A stretch of DNA of 64,000 nt from Pannonibacter tanglangensis (GCF_009915685.1 NZ_JAABLP010000001.1), one strand, 5' to 3'. Shown: positions 1 to 8,623, counted from the stretch's first letter. Notes: a model not told the origin generated them from the letters alone. Translations and numbers: made by a program.

Positions 1-5
1 GCGCC

Positions 6-527
6 TCAGGCAGAGGCCTCGCGCGGACCGTCGAACGGCACGATCAGGGGCTCCTCGAGCGGCAGGTCCGGCTCCTGCGGCACCTGCCCCCCGTCAGGAC
101 GGGTGCGGGGTGCCATGTCCGGCGCCTCATCGGGGCCAGTGGGAAGCGGCTTGCGCCAGGCGCGGCCGGCATGCTCGCTCGCCTCATCCGCGGCGACGGT
201 GCCGCCCGTGTCATCGTCCCCGGTGGCGGTGCCGCCGGTCTCGTCCTCCCGATGGGCCTCGCCGCCGCTGTCATCCTCGCCGGGCGTGGCACAGTCGCAG
301 CTGCCCGTAAGCGGCTGGCGCATTGCCAGGCCCTTCACGCCGTCCTCGGCCTCGATCGCCGGGGCGGACGGTGCCTGCCGCAGCGCAACGCCGCCTTGCA
401 CCTCGGAGGCGCGGGCGGTCTGCGGGGCCAGGGTGAGAGCCAGACCCGGGACCAGAACCAGGGCCAGGGTCAGCGCCCGAGGCGCCACCGCCGCAACCCG
501 AACCGAACCTGTCCATCGCCGTATCAT
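6..527 (-). CDS. small secreted acidic hypothetical protein
   Basis: I do not recognise this 173-residue protein. It opens with a basic n-region (MIRRW) and a long hydrophobic stretch rich in Ala, Leu and Val that ends in ...LAPQTARAS, a convincing Sec signal peptide with cleavage near residue 40. The mature part is acidic and of low complexity, with DDSGG/DETGG/DDDTGG-type repeats and one Cys-Asp-Cys pair (SCDC), and has no recognisable domain. The frame stays open upstream, but the ATG at 527 has an AGGAG ribosome site 8 nt before it, so I chose that start. It is probably exported and possibly disordered. The nearest same-strand gene upstream is the chemoreceptor ending at 658, from which it is separated by a strong hairpin. 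Confidence 0.6.
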   Translation of the reverse strand: MIRRWTGSVRVAAVAPRALTLALVLVPGLALTLAPQTARASEVQGGVALRQAPSAPAIEAEDGVKGLAMRQPLTGSCDCATPGEDDSGGEAHREDETGGTATGDDDTGGTVAADEASEHAGRAWRKPLPTGPDEAPDMAPRTRPDGGQVPQEPDLPLEEPLIVPFDGPREASA

Positions 528-597
528 GCCGAGTGCTCCTGGCCCTGCGCGCGGGGGATCCCGGCGCCATGCCGCTGCACTTTGCCGCGAAAGGGCA

Positions 598-629
598 GCA
601 GGGCCTGTGACGGGGGTCACAGGCCCTGC
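598..629 (-). terminator. hairpin terminator after chemoreceptor gene
   Basis: A perfect 14-bp stem (598-611 with 616-629) with a 4-nt G loop lies 29 bp past the chemoreceptor stop codon. Reading leftward it is followed by CCCTTTCG, a weak U-tract. It probably ends the chemoreceptor transcript, or insulates it from the secreted-protein gene. Confidence 0.6.
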
Positions 630-657
630 GTTCTCGGCAAAGGATCACCGGTTCCGG

Positions 658-3081
658 TCAGGCGGCGGCAACCTCGGCGAGGAAGCGGTCGATCTCGTGA
701 CGCAGCGCGACCGTCTTCGATCCAAGTTCTTCGGAGGCCGACAGCACGGAGCGGGAGGACGACTGGGTCTCTTCCACCGTGCCGGCCAGACCGTCCATGT
801 TGGCCTTGACCGCCAGCGTTCCCTGCGCGGCGCGCTGAACACTGCCCGAGATCTCGGAGGTTGCCGCACCCTGCTGCTCCACGGCGGCGGCGATGGCGGC
901 GGTGTAGCTGTCGACCTCGTCCATGGTGCGGACGATGCCCGAGATGGCGGCGACCGCATCGCCGGTGGAGGCCTGGATGGCCGCGATCTGACCGCTGATT
1001 TCCTCGGTCGCCTTGGAGGTCTGGTTGGCGAGGCCCTTCACCTCGGCGGCCACGACCGCGAAGCCCTTGCCGGCTTCCCCGGCGCGGGCGGCCTCGATGG
1101 TGGCATTGAGCGCCAGCAGGTTGGTCTGCTCGGCAATCGCCTGGATCAGCGTCACCACCTCCCCGATGCGATGGGCGGCCTCGGCCAGGCTCTCGACCTT
1201 GCGGTTGGTTTCCTCGACCGACAGCGTGGCGGTGTTGACGATCGTGCTGGTGCGGCGGACCTGGGCGCCGATCTCGCCGATCGAGGCGGCCAGTTCCTCG
1301 GCGGCGCTGGCAACATTCTCGACGCTGTGCAGGGCGTTGTCGCTGACCGACTGGGTGTCATTCGCCTTGCGGGCGCTTTCCTCGGCGATGCCCGAGAGAT
1401 TGCGGGCGGTGGCTTCCATGCTGCCGGCCGTCTGGCCAAGCTGGGTCGTCAGCGTGCCCACGGTGCTCCGGAAGTCGCGGATCAGGGCCTCGATGCGCTG
1501 CTGGCGCTGCAGCGTGCGCTCCTGCTCGGTGCGGTTTTCCGCCTCCAGGCGCATCCGCTCGATGGCGTTGTCGCGGAAGACCTGCACGGTGCGGCTCATG
1601 TCGCCGATCTCGTCGCGGCGCGTGGCGGTCGTGACGGCGACACTGGTGTCGCCGCGGGCCAGCCGGTCCATCAGCGCGGTCAGGCTGCGGGTCGGACGGG
1701 TGATCAGCATGGAGAGAAGCAGGCCAAGCCCGGCTGCCAGCACGATGGCGGCCAGAACGGCACCGGCCAGCACGGTCAGCGCGGCACTGGCGGCGGCGAC
1801 CGTCGCCAGGCTCTGGCGCTCGGTCATGGCGGCAATGCCGGTCATCACCTCGGCAGACAGCTGATCCAGCGCCTGGCGGCTGCTGGCAAGCCGTTCGGCT
1901 GCCGTCTGCAGCGCCGCCAGCTCGCCGGCATAGGCGTCCGTCTCGGCGGTGATCCGGGCCACCGTGTCCTTGATCTGCGGGAATGCCGCCACATCGGCCG
2001 CCAGCGTCGAGGCGAGCGAACGCAGCATGTCGACGCGCATGGCGACCGGCTTGACGTCGAAGCCGCCGGGGCTGGCCAGACCCTCCATGGTGGCAGCACG
2101 CAGTTCGAGCGAGGCCTTGGCGAACTTGTCGGCATTGACCTTCACCAGCTCGACGATGCTCAGACGGCTCTGGGCGCCGGCGGCCTGCTTGCGGGCCTCG
2201 TCCAGCGTGGCCAGCAGGCCGGCATTCAGGTCGGCTGCCGTCTGACGGGTCGCCAGACTGTCGCCTGCGGTGACGACTGCCGCTGCCCGGCGCCCCCAGG
2301 CGTCAGGCATGGCGGCAATCGGCGTCAGGCGTTCGGCGAGGGCAGCTGCACCGCCGGCAAGTCCGGTGACGGCCGCTTCATCAAGGCCACTGCCCTTGAC
2401 CCCGCCGGCAGCCCTGGCCGCCTCGGCCATGGCGGTTGCCCGGTCGCGCGCCTGCTCTAGCAGGGCCGCATCGCCCGCCTGGCTTGCCAGCAGCAGCAGG
2501 TTCTGCACCTCCAGCGACTGCTGCTGCACGTCGGCCAGCAGGCGGCTGGCCTTGTCGGCGCGATCCCGGGTGCGCGTTGCGGTCTTCACCTCTTCCGTGG
2601 CGCTGCGCTGCTGGGTCAGCATGACGTCGCCGATCTCGGCCGACAGGCTCTCCAGCTTGCCGGCGCTGGTCAGCAGCCGGCTCACCTGCTGCTGCTGTTC
2701 GCCGATGGCGGTCGTGACGGAGGAAAAATTGCTCAGGAAGCCGGCGACTGCCGTTTCGGCCGCTGTGACGGCGGCGATGTCGGCGCCTGCGGTCTCAAGC
2801 CCGGCCAGCAGACGCTTGAGCTGCTCGATCTCGCCGGTGACCGTCTGGGCCGTGGCGGTGTCGCGGCTGTCGAGATAGCGCTCCTTCGCGGCCGTGACCT
2901 GCTGCAGCTGCGCAAGCGCCGCCGTGGCCGACGAGCTGGTCTGCGTCTGCTCGCTCAGGCCTAGCACCGAATAGGCGCCGATCCCGCCAACCACAGCAGT
3001 CAGCGTCACCATGGCAGCAAAGCCGCCTCCGACCTTGACCGCGATGCGCAGGTCCGACAGCCAGTTCATGAAAGAAACCAT
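658..3081 (-). CDS. methyl-accepting chemotaxis protein with long helical periplasmic domain
   Basis: This is an 807-residue transducer for chemotaxis. One membrane segment lies near residues 17-38, followed by a roughly 400-residue Ala/Gln/Thr-rich periplasmic region predicted to be helical (it looks like a helical-bundle or HBM-type sensor, by appearance only). A second membrane segment lies just before ITRPTRSLTALMDRL, which begins the HAMP domain. The C-terminal half is a classical MA signalling domain with the hairpin core EQTNLLALNATIEAARAGE and adaptation-helix repeats. No C-terminal receptor-tethering pentapeptide is visible. The ATG at 3081 has GGGAGGG 5 nt upstream and begins MVSFMNWLSDLRIAVK; the longer upstream frame has no signal-like start. 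The ligand is unknown. It is one of three chemoreceptors here, none next to che genes. Confidence 0.93.
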   Translation of the reverse strand: MVSFMNWLSDLRIAVKVGGGFAAMVTLTAVVGGIGAYSVLGLSEQTQTSSSATAALAQLQQVTAAKERYLDSRDTATAQTVTGEIEQLKRLLAGLETAGADIAAVTAAETAVAGFLSNFSSVTTAIGEQQQQVSRLLTSAGKLESLSAEIGDVMLTQQRSATEEVKTATRTRDRADKASRLLADVQQQSLEVQNLLLLASQAGDAALLEQARDRATAMAEAARAAGGVKGSGLDEAAVTGLAGGAAALAERLTPIAAMPDAWGRRAAAVVTAGDSLATRQTAADLNAGLLATLDEARKQAAGAQSRLSIVELVKVNADKFAKASLELRAATMEGLASPGGFDVKPVAMRVDMLRSLASTLAADVAAFPQIKDTVARITAETDAYAGELAALQTAAERLASSRQALDQLSAEVMTGIAAMTERQSLATVAAASAALTVLAGAVLAAIVLAAGLGLLLSMLITRPTRSLTALMDRLARGDTSVAVTTATRRDEIGDMSRTVQVFRDNAIERMRLEAENRTEQERTLQRQQRIEALIRDFRSTVGTLTTQLGQTAGSMEATARNLSGIAEESARKANDTQSVSDNALHSVENVASAAEELAASIGEIGAQVRRTSTIVNTATLSVEETNRKVESLAEAAHRIGEVVTLIQAIAEQTNLLALNATIEAARAGEAGKGFAVVAAEVKGLANQTSKATEEISGQIAAIQASTGDAVAAISGIVRTMDEVDSYTAAIAAAVEQQGAATSEISGSVQRAAQGTLAVKANMDGLAGTVEETQSSSRSVLSASEELGSKTVALRHEIDRFLAEVAAA

Positions 3082-3382
3082 GTTTCCCTCCCTAATCCTC
3101 GATGTGATTACGAGAGAGCCGCATGAACAAAGCGTAAAACGGGAAACCGAAATAAATGCGTCACCGGAGCAAGACTCTGGCAACCAAGAAAACGCCAAGT
3201 CGGGCAACGTGTTTTCTTGCGGCGGCCGGCAAAAATTCCGCTACGGCCTCCGCAAGAGTGACATGGTAAAATAATTCCGGACCTGATCGGGCGCGTCACA
3301 CCGCCCCCGACGCCCCTCCCCCCGAGGCACCTTGCGCAGCCCAGGCACCCTGTGCCCCGGGCGAGGAGCTGCCTCCGGGCCC
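3082..3382. other. intergenic region upstream of chemoreceptor
   Basis: This 301-bp gap separates the chemoreceptor start from the stop of the VOC protein gene. The half nearer the chemoreceptor is distinctly A-rich and presumably holds its promoter. The other half is C-rich (CCCCCGACGCCCCTCCCCCC) and could lie in the 3' end of the mha transcript. I see no open frame with a ribosome site and no clear hairpin terminator. Confidence 0.4.
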
Positions 3383-3925
3383 TCAGACGCCGGCCAGTTC
3401 CTTCTGATGCAGCCAGGCTGCGTGCTTCGGCGCCTTCCTGGTCTTCGACCACTCGTCCAGCATGTCCCACTTCACGCTGTCCAGGCGCTTCAGCAGAGCC
3501 TCTTCCTCCGGATCCGGGCAGGCCAGCTCGATGCGATGGCCGTTCGGATCGAAGAAGTAGATGGAATGGAAGATGGAATGATCGGTCACGCCCAGCACCG
3601 GGATGCCGTTCTTCTCCAGCTGCTCCTTGAAGGCCACCAGCGTCGCGCGGTCCTTCACCTTGAAGGCAATGTGCTGCACCCAGACCGGCGTGTTGGGATC
3701 GCGTCCCATCTCCGGCTTGGTCGGCAGCTCGAAAAAGGCGAGCACATTGCCGTTTCCTGCATCGAGGAAGACGTGCATGTAGGGATCCGGCTCATGGGTG
3801 GAGGGAACATGGTCTTCGGCAATGGCCAGCACGAAGTCCATGTTCAGGTTCTTCACATACCACTCGACGGTCTCTTTCGCGTCCTTGCAGCGGTAGGCGA
3901 CGTGATGGATCTGCTCGATCTTCAT
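3383..3925 (-). CDS. VOC (glyoxalase/dioxygenase) superfamily protein
   Basis: This 180-residue protein is a single-chain vicinal-oxygen-chelate protein. It starts MKIEQIHHVAYRCKDAKET, typical of the first beta-alpha-beta module, with metal-ligand candidates in HHVAY, VWVQHIAFKV and the terminal FFDPNGHRIELACP, where H...H...E is the usual VOC set. It is the last gene of the mhaA-mhaB unit, about 100 bp after the small subunit gene. Proteins of this kind accompany homogentisate and 3-hydroxyphenylacetate genes in many alphaproteobacteria. Its role could be an isomerase or lyase of a ring-cleavage product, for example the maleylacetoacetate isomerase step that otherwise seems missing here, but that is inference only. 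A GGAGGAGGAGCTG ribosome site precedes the ATG. Confidence 0.8.
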   Translation of the reverse strand: MKIEQIHHVAYRCKDAKETVEWYVKNLNMDFVLAIAEDHVPSTHEPDPYMHVFLDAGNGNVLAFFELPTKPEMGRDPNTPVWVQHIAFKVKDRATLVAFKEQLEKNGIPVLGVTDHSIFHSIYFFDPNGHRIELACPDPEEEALLKRLDSVKWDMLDEWSKTRKAPKHAAWLHQKELAGV

Positions 3926-4024
3926 TCCAGCTCCTCCTCCTTTGTGGCCGGCCAGAAGCCGGTCTCAGGTTTTCATCAGGAGCGTTTCCTGCAGGCCGAA
4001 CGGATCCATCCCGCAGGCAACGCG

Positions 4025-4231
4025 TCAGCGATGCTCCTTGCCGGCACCGGCGGCCGCCGCGAGTGCGTCGCGCAGCACCGCCCGGTCGCCGATATGGTTG
4101 GCCAGGATCAGGATCAGGCGCGCGTTGAGCGCGTCGCTCTGAGCCTTGGTGAGCCCCTCATGGGCTGCCAGAAGTTCGGCGTAGAAGTCATCCGCGCCGG
4201 CGATGTTGGCGGTGGTGATCAGCTTCGTCAT
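4025..4231 (-). CDS. mhaB: small coupling subunit of 3-hydroxyphenylacetate 6-hydroxylase (MhaB/DUF2783-like)
   Basis: This 68-residue, mostly helical protein (MTKLITTANIAGADDFYAE...) matches the size and composition I associate with DUF2783 proteins, which sit beside MhaA-type flavin monooxygenases. In Pseudomonas putida U the 3-hydroxyphenylacetate hydroxylase is reported as two-component: a large flavoprotein (MhaA) plus a coupling protein of about 7 kDa (MhaB). The position here, 16 bp behind the large-subunit gene, fits that exactly. I chose the ATG at 4231, preceded by GGGAGCGC, because the frame upstream runs inside the neighbouring gene. The function is inferred from context and size; I see no catalytic motif. 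Confidence 0.72.
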   Translation of the reverse strand: MTKLITTANIAGADDFYAELLAAHEGLTKAQSDALNARLILILANHIGDRAVLRDALAAAAGAGKEHR

Positions 4232-4247
4232 GATGCGCTCCCTCTCT

Positions 4248-5858
4248 TCACGACCGTGCCAGCGCAATGCCGAGCGCCTTGCGAACCGCAGCTTCGTCGA
4301 AGGCAGTCCAGCGCGCGGCGACATGCTGGTCGGGGCGCATCAGGTAGACGGCTGCCGGGGCCGTGCCGAGGTAGCGCGCGGCCAGCGCGCCACTCGGGTC
4401 GGCCGCGGTGGAGAGCGTCATCCCTTCGATGCGGACGCCATGGTCCTCGATCACGGCCGGGACATCGGCGTTGATGCCGATGAGCTGGAAGCGGTTGCCA
4501 AGCCGGTCAAGCAGCCATCCCCCCTCGACCGGAGCATCGACGGCCGGCGAGCCCGGGCGGCTGCGCGCGGGAAGGCCAGCCGCATCCGGCCCGTTGAGCG
4601 GCGAGCCGTCATAGGTGCAGGGTACCGACAGCCGGCCCGAGTTGACGAAGGGCCGGGCGAACTCGAAGCGTTCGGACAGATCCAGCACCGCGTCGCGGAA
4701 GATGCGGCTCGTCTCCGACTTCGGCGTGATGAAGTCCGTCGAGCGCGAGGAGTTGAGGATGTTCTCGTCCGCGCCATGGATACGCTCGGCATCATAGCTG
4801 TCGATCAGCGCCTCTCCCGCCTTGCCGTCGATGACCAGCTTCAGCTTCCAGGCGAGGTTGTCGGCGTCCTGCAGGCCCGAGTTCGCCCCGCGCGCGCCGA
4901 AGGGCGAGACCTGATGCGCGCTGTCGCCGGCAAAGATCACCCGGCCATGCCGGAACCGTTCCATCCGCCGGCACTGGAAGGTGTAGATCGACACCCACTC
5001 CAGCTCGAACTCGACCTCGTCGCCGAGCATGGCCTTCAGGCGCGGGATGACGCGCTCCGGCTGCTTCTCGACCTCCTTGTCGATGTTCCAGCCAAGCTGC
5101 AGGTCGATGCGCCAGACATTGTCCGGCTGCTTGTGCAGGAGCGCCGACTGGTTGCGGTTGAACGGCGGGTCGAACCAGAACCAGCGTTCGGTCGGGAAGT
5201 CCGCCGTCATCTTCACGTCGGCGATGAGGAAGTTGTCCTCGAAGATACGACCGACGAAATCGAGGCCCATCATGCGGCGAACGGGCGAATTGGCGCCGTC
5301 GCAGGCGATCAGCCAGTCTGCCTCGATCCGGTAGGGGCCATCGGCCGTGTCGATGGTGAGGCCGACGCCGTCGGCCCTGGGGTCGACGGAGACCACCTTG
5401 TTGCCGCCACGGATCTCGATCGGCCGCCCCTCGGCCTGCAGCGCACGCACGCGCTCGACCAGGAACAGCTCGAAGTAATACTGCTGCAGGTTGATGAAGG
5501 CCGGGCGCTTGTGGCCATCTTCCGGCAGGAGGTTGAAACCGTAGACCTGACGGTCGTCGAAGAAGACCTTGCCGAGGTTCCAGACCACGCCCTTGTCCAC
5601 CATCGGCTGGCCGCAGCCCAGACGGTCGAGGATCTCCAGCGGTCGCTTGGCGAAGCAGATGGCGCGGGAGCCGAAGCTCACCTTGTCATTGTCGTCGATC
5701 ACCAGCACCGGCACATCCTGCAGCGCAAGATCAATGGCGGCGGCGAGGCCGACCGGCCCTGCCCCGACGATCACGACCGTATGCCGGACCGGCTGCGCCG
5801 CATCCTGGTCGCGGCTGCGCGCATAGGGGTACAGCGGCGTTTCAAAGATCTTCGTCAT
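4248..5858 (-). CDS. mhaA: FAD-dependent aromatic hydroxylase, large subunit (MhaA-like)
   Basis: This 536-residue flavoprotein monooxygenase belongs to the PheA/MhpA-type class A family. The Rossmann FAD motif GAGPVGLAAAIDLAL starts near residue 32. The second flavin motif is GDSAHQVSPFGARGANSG near residue 310. A C-terminal thioredoxin-like extension runs to residue 536, as in phenol hydroxylase relatives. With the small MhaB-like protein next door and hmgA upstream, the best substrate guess is 3-hydroxyphenylacetate, hydroxylated with NAD(P)H and O2 to homogentisate. MhpA (3-hydroxyphenylpropionate) is the alternative family member, but no mhpBCD genes are present. The ribosome site is GGGAGGAG. 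An operator-like sequence lies 25-42 bp before the ATG. Confidence 0.82.
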   Translation of the reverse strand: MTKIFETPLYPYARSRDQDAAQPVRHTVVIVGAGPVGLAAAIDLALQDVPVLVIDDNDKVSFGSRAICFAKRPLEILDRLGCGQPMVDKGVVWNLGKVFFDDRQVYGFNLLPEDGHKRPAFINLQQYYFELFLVERVRALQAEGRPIEIRGGNKVVSVDPRADGVGLTIDTADGPYRIEADWLIACDGANSPVRRMMGLDFVGRIFEDNFLIADVKMTADFPTERWFWFDPPFNRNQSALLHKQPDNVWRIDLQLGWNIDKEVEKQPERVIPRLKAMLGDEVEFELEWVSIYTFQCRRMERFRHGRVIFAGDSAHQVSPFGARGANSGLQDADNLAWKLKLVIDGKAGEALIDSYDAERIHGADENILNSSRSTDFITPKSETSRIFRDAVLDLSERFEFARPFVNSGRLSVPCTYDGSPLNGPDAAGLPARSRPGSPAVDAPVEGGWLLDRLGNRFQLIGINADVPAVIEDHGVRIEGMTLSTAADPSGALAARYLGTAPAAVYLMRPDQHVAARWTAFDEAAVRKALGIALARS

Positions 5859-5882
5859 CTCTCCTCCCGATAAACGATCAAT

Positions 5883-5900
5883 TAGTTACAATCGCAACCA
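5883..5900. promoter_or_regulatory. candidate operator upstream of mhaA
   Basis: The sequence TAGTTACAATCGCAACCA is an imperfect dyad located 25-42 bp before the mhaA start codon. It matches 13 of 18 positions of the perfect palindrome upstream of hmgA, and sits at a similar distance from the start codon. The pair suggests one repressor controls both transcription units. No regulator gene for it lies in this window. Confidence 0.6.
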
Positions 5901-5993
5901 TTTGGCCGCAAGTCCGCGCAAATCCGTAGGGCGCGCGTCAGGACCTGCGCGAAGAAAGGGCCGCTCGGGCGTCTGCCCGGCGGCCCTGAACCG

Positions 5994-6944
5994 TCAGCCC
6001 TGCAGCTTGGCCCACATCTCGCGGTCGCGCTCGGCGGTCCAGATGCGCGGCGTGTCGATGCCGCGCGCCTCGTCATAGGCGCGGGCGACGTTGAACGGCA
6101 GGCAGTGCTCGTAGATGGCGAAATCCTTGAACTTCGGATCGCATTCGGCGCGCACCGCGTCCCAGGCCTCCTTCAGGCTGCCGCCGCGCGCCACCACCCG
6201 GGCGACCGGGCGATAGGTGCTCTCGACGAAGTCCCGGGTGCTGGCGATGGCCGCCTCGACCATGTCATGCCCGATCAGCGCGTCGCCCCGGCCCGGCGCG
6301 ATGGCGCGCGGATCGAAGGAGCGGATCATGTCGAGCGTGTCGCCCCAGTCATTGAAATGACCGTCGCCGCAGTAGCAGGCCGAGTGGTACTCGACGATGT
6401 CACCGGTAAACATGACCTCCTCGTCCGGCACCCAGGCCACGATGTCCCCGGCCGTGTGCGCCCGGCCCAGATGCATCAGGTCGACGCGGCGCTTGCCGAG
6501 ATAGACGGTCATGCGCTCGGAGAAGGTCGTGGTCGGATAGGTCAGGCCCGGAATGGACTCATGCCCCTGGAACAGGCGCGGGAAGCGGCCGAACTCGCTG
6601 GCCCAGTCTTCTTCGCCGCGCTCCTCGACCATGCCGCGTGCCGCATCGCTCATGATGATGGTCGGAGCGTTGTAGGCGGAGGCGCCCAGCACGCGCACGG
6701 CGTGGTAATGGGTCAGGACCAGATGCGAGATCGGCTTGTCGGTGACCTCGCGCACCTTCTCGATCACCTTGCTGGCGAGGCGCGGCGTGGCCTGCGCCTC
6801 GATGATCATGACGCTGTCGTCGCCGATGATCACGCCGGAGTTGGGATCGCCCTCGGCCGTGAAGGCCCAGAGGTCACGGCCGATCTCGGTGAAGGAGATC
6901 TTCTTTTCGGTCAGGTCGCCTGCGGAGGCGAATTGCTTGGACAT
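5994..6944 (-). CDS. MBL-fold metallohydrolase with altered metal motif
   Basis: This 316-residue protein has a metallo-beta-lactamase fold. The usual HxHxDH motif is H79-Y-H81-A-V-R84, so the Asp and second His that bind the second metal are replaced by Val and Arg. The later ligands look intact: His in GRAHTAGD and Asp in FTGDIVEY. It may therefore bind one metal, or have a changed activity. It lies between the hmgA group and mhaA on the same strand, which ties it to aromatic catabolism, perhaps as a thioesterase or lactonase-type enzyme; the substrate is unknown. A GTG immediately precedes the ATG, and GAGGAGG is best spaced (6 nt) for the ATG at 6944, which I chose. Confidence 0.8.
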   Translation of the reverse strand: MSKQFASAGDLTEKKISFTEIGRDLWAFTAEGDPNSGVIIGDDSVMIIEAQATPRLASKVIEKVREVTDKPISHLVLTHYHAVRVLGASAYNAPTIIMSDAARGMVEERGEEDWASEFGRFPRLFQGHESIPGLTYPTTTFSERMTVYLGKRRVDLMHLGRAHTAGDIVAWVPDEEVMFTGDIVEYHSACYCGDGHFNDWGDTLDMIRSFDPRAIAPGRGDALIGHDMVEAAIASTRDFVESTYRPVARVVARGGSLKEAWDAVRAECDPKFKDFAIYEHCLPFNVARAYDEARGIDTPRIWTAERDREMWAKLQG

Positions 6945-7104
6945 CACGGTCCTCCTCTATCCGTGCAGGCCGGCGGGCTGCCGCCGGCGGTCGCGGGGCC
7001 GTTGCCCCCGCCAGGCGGAGACAACAGAAATGGGTCCGCAGCCCCGAGAGGCGCGGGGGTCAACCGCCGCGATCCGGCGGCAGCCGGCAGTCGTCGTCAC
7101 TGCC

Positions 7105-7620
7105 TTACTGGGCAGCGATGGCATCCAGCTCCGACTTGATCGAGAAGGCGCTGCCGTCCATCGTCAGGATGATGTCGTCGATGACCGGCTTGCCCCCCTC
7201 GCTGATCACCCGGAAGCGGGTTTCGGTGAAGGCCTGGTACTCCTGATCCGAACCGAAGCAGGTGAGCCCCTGGAACCTCGCCTTCACCTCCGACGCCCCG
7301 TCCCGCGCCGGGCCCGAGGTGATGGAGATGTTGCGCAGGGCGCATCCGTCCTGGGCATTGACGATGACGTCATAGCTGAACGGCGTTCCGGCTTCCTTGG
7401 CGTATTCCGAAGCGGCGGCCTTGCGGTAGCGCTCGGCAAAGTCCTTGCTGAACAGCCGGCCAAGCCGGTCGTCGGCGAAGACGTCCTGGAATTCGCTGGC
7501 CCCTTCCCGCCAGTTCGCTTCCGTCACGCTCATCACCTCGCGCACGGGCGTGGTGGCGTCGGCGGCCAGGGCCGGGACGGGAAGGAGTAAACCAAGGGCA
7601 ATCAGTCCAGCCTTAAGCAT
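7105..7620 (-). CDS. small exported protein in hmg operon
   Basis: This 171-residue protein starts MLKAGLIALGLLLPVPALAADA, a clean Sec signal peptide with cleavage after ALA near residue 20. The mature domain has two cysteines (DGCALRN and GLTCFG) that could form a disulfide; I do not recognise a family. It resembles small periplasmic lumazine-binding/NTF2-like or DUF3828-type proteins only in general size. Its ATG overlaps the stop of the fumarylacetoacetate hydrolase gene by 8 bp, so the two are translationally coupled. It could assist uptake or sensing of the aromatic substrate, which is speculation from position. Confidence 0.7.
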   Translation of the reverse strand: MLKAGLIALGLLLPVPALAADATTPVREVMSVTEANWREGASEFQDVFADDRLGRLFSKDFAERYRKAAASEYAKEAGTPFSYDVIVNAQDGCALRNISITSGPARDGASEVKARFQGLTCFGSDQEYQAFTETRFRVISEGGKPVIDDIILTMDGSAFSIKSELDAIAAQ

Positions 7621-8623
7621 GTCTCTCGATCCGTTGTTCGATGGCACCGAACACGGAATGGCCGTCACGATCCAGCATCTCGATGCGCACGGTGTCGCCG
7701 AACTGCAGGAAGGGGGTCTTGGGGGCACCATCACGGATAGTCTCAATCATGCGGATTTCCGCAATGCAAGAGTATCCGACGCCGCCTTCGCTCACCGGCT
7801 TGCCCGGTCCCCCGTCCAGCTTGTTGGACACGGTGCCGGAACCGATGATCGAGCCGGCTGCCAGCGGCCGGGTCTTGGCGGCATGGGCCACCAGGGTCGG
7901 GAAGTCGAAGGTCATGTCGATGCCGGCATTGGCGCGGCCGAACGGCTTGCCGTTGACGTCGACGCGCAGCGGCAGATGCAGCTTGCCGCCATCCCAGGCC
8001 TCGCCCAGCTCCTCCGGGGTCACGGCAACCGGCGAGAAGGCCGAGGACGGCTTGGACTGGAAGAAGCCGAAGCCCTTGGCCAGTTCCGCCGGGATAAGGC
8101 CGCGCAGCGACACGTCGTTGACCAGCATGATGAGCCGGATGGCGGCGCGGGCCTGATCGACGCTCGCGCCCATCGGCACGTCATCGACGATCACGGCAAC
8201 CTCGCCTTCCATGTCGATGCCATAGGCCGCATCGGCCATGACGATGGGATCGCGCGGGCCGAGGAAACTGTCGGAACCGCCCTGATACATCAGCGGATCG
8301 GTCCAGAAGCTCTCGGGCAGTTCGGCACCGCGCGCCTTGCGCACCAGCTCCACGTGATTGACGTAAGCCGAGCCATCCGCCCACTGGTAGGCGCGCGGCA
8401 GCGGCGAATGGGCGTTGTGCTCGTGGAAGCGCAGGGAGGGCACGGCGTCGTGTTCAAGGCTTTCGGCCAGAACCGCAAGCTTCGGCGCGACCGTCGCCCA
8501 GTTGTCCAGCGCGGCCTGCAGCGTCGGGGCGATGTGGGTTGCCTCGGTGCAGCGGGTCAGGCTCGTGTTGACCACCACCAGCCTGCCGTCGCGGCTGCCG
8601 TCCTTGAGCGTGGCGAGTTTCAT
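7613..8623 (-). CDS. fumarylacetoacetate hydrolase family protein
   Basis: This 336-residue protein carries the FAH C-terminal fold, with acidic metal ligands in DMEGEVAVIVDD and the conserved tail GTVSNKL...GVGYSCIAEIRMIETI. It lies directly after hmgA in the same direction. The expected reaction is hydrolysis of fumarylacetoacetate (or maleylacetoacetate) to fumarate and acetoacetate, the last step of homogentisate degradation. It is shorter than the animal-type fumarylacetoacetase (about 420 residues) and belongs to the short bacterial form found beside hmgA. No glutathione-dependent maleylacetoacetate isomerase gene is visible, so this enzyme may act on maleylacetoacetate directly, or the VOC protein or a distant gene does the isomerisation. 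A GGGAGAAG ribosome site precedes the ATG. Confidence 0.88.
   Translation of the reverse strand: MKLATLKDGSRDGRLVVVNTSLTRCTEATHIAPTLQAALDNWATVAPKLAVLAESLEHDAVPSLRFHEHNAHSPLPRAYQWADGSAYVNHVELVRKARGAELPESFWTDPLMYQGGSDSFLGPRDPIVMADAAYGIDMEGEVAVIVDDVPMGASVDQARAAIRLIMLVNDVSLRGLIPAELAKGFGFFQSKPSSAFSPVAVTPEELGEAWDGGKLHLPLRVDVNGKPFGRANAGIDMTFDFPTLVAHAAKTRPLAAGSIIGSGTVSNKLDGGPGKPVSEGGVGYSCIAEIRMIETIRDGAPKTPFLQFGDTVRIEMLDRDGHSVFGAIEQRIERHA

Noticed and set aside
103..2460. 785-codon open frame antisense to the first chemoreceptor
   Set aside because: It has repetitive Gly/Arg/His/Gln composition and no start signal; the minus-strand chemoreceptor explains the region.
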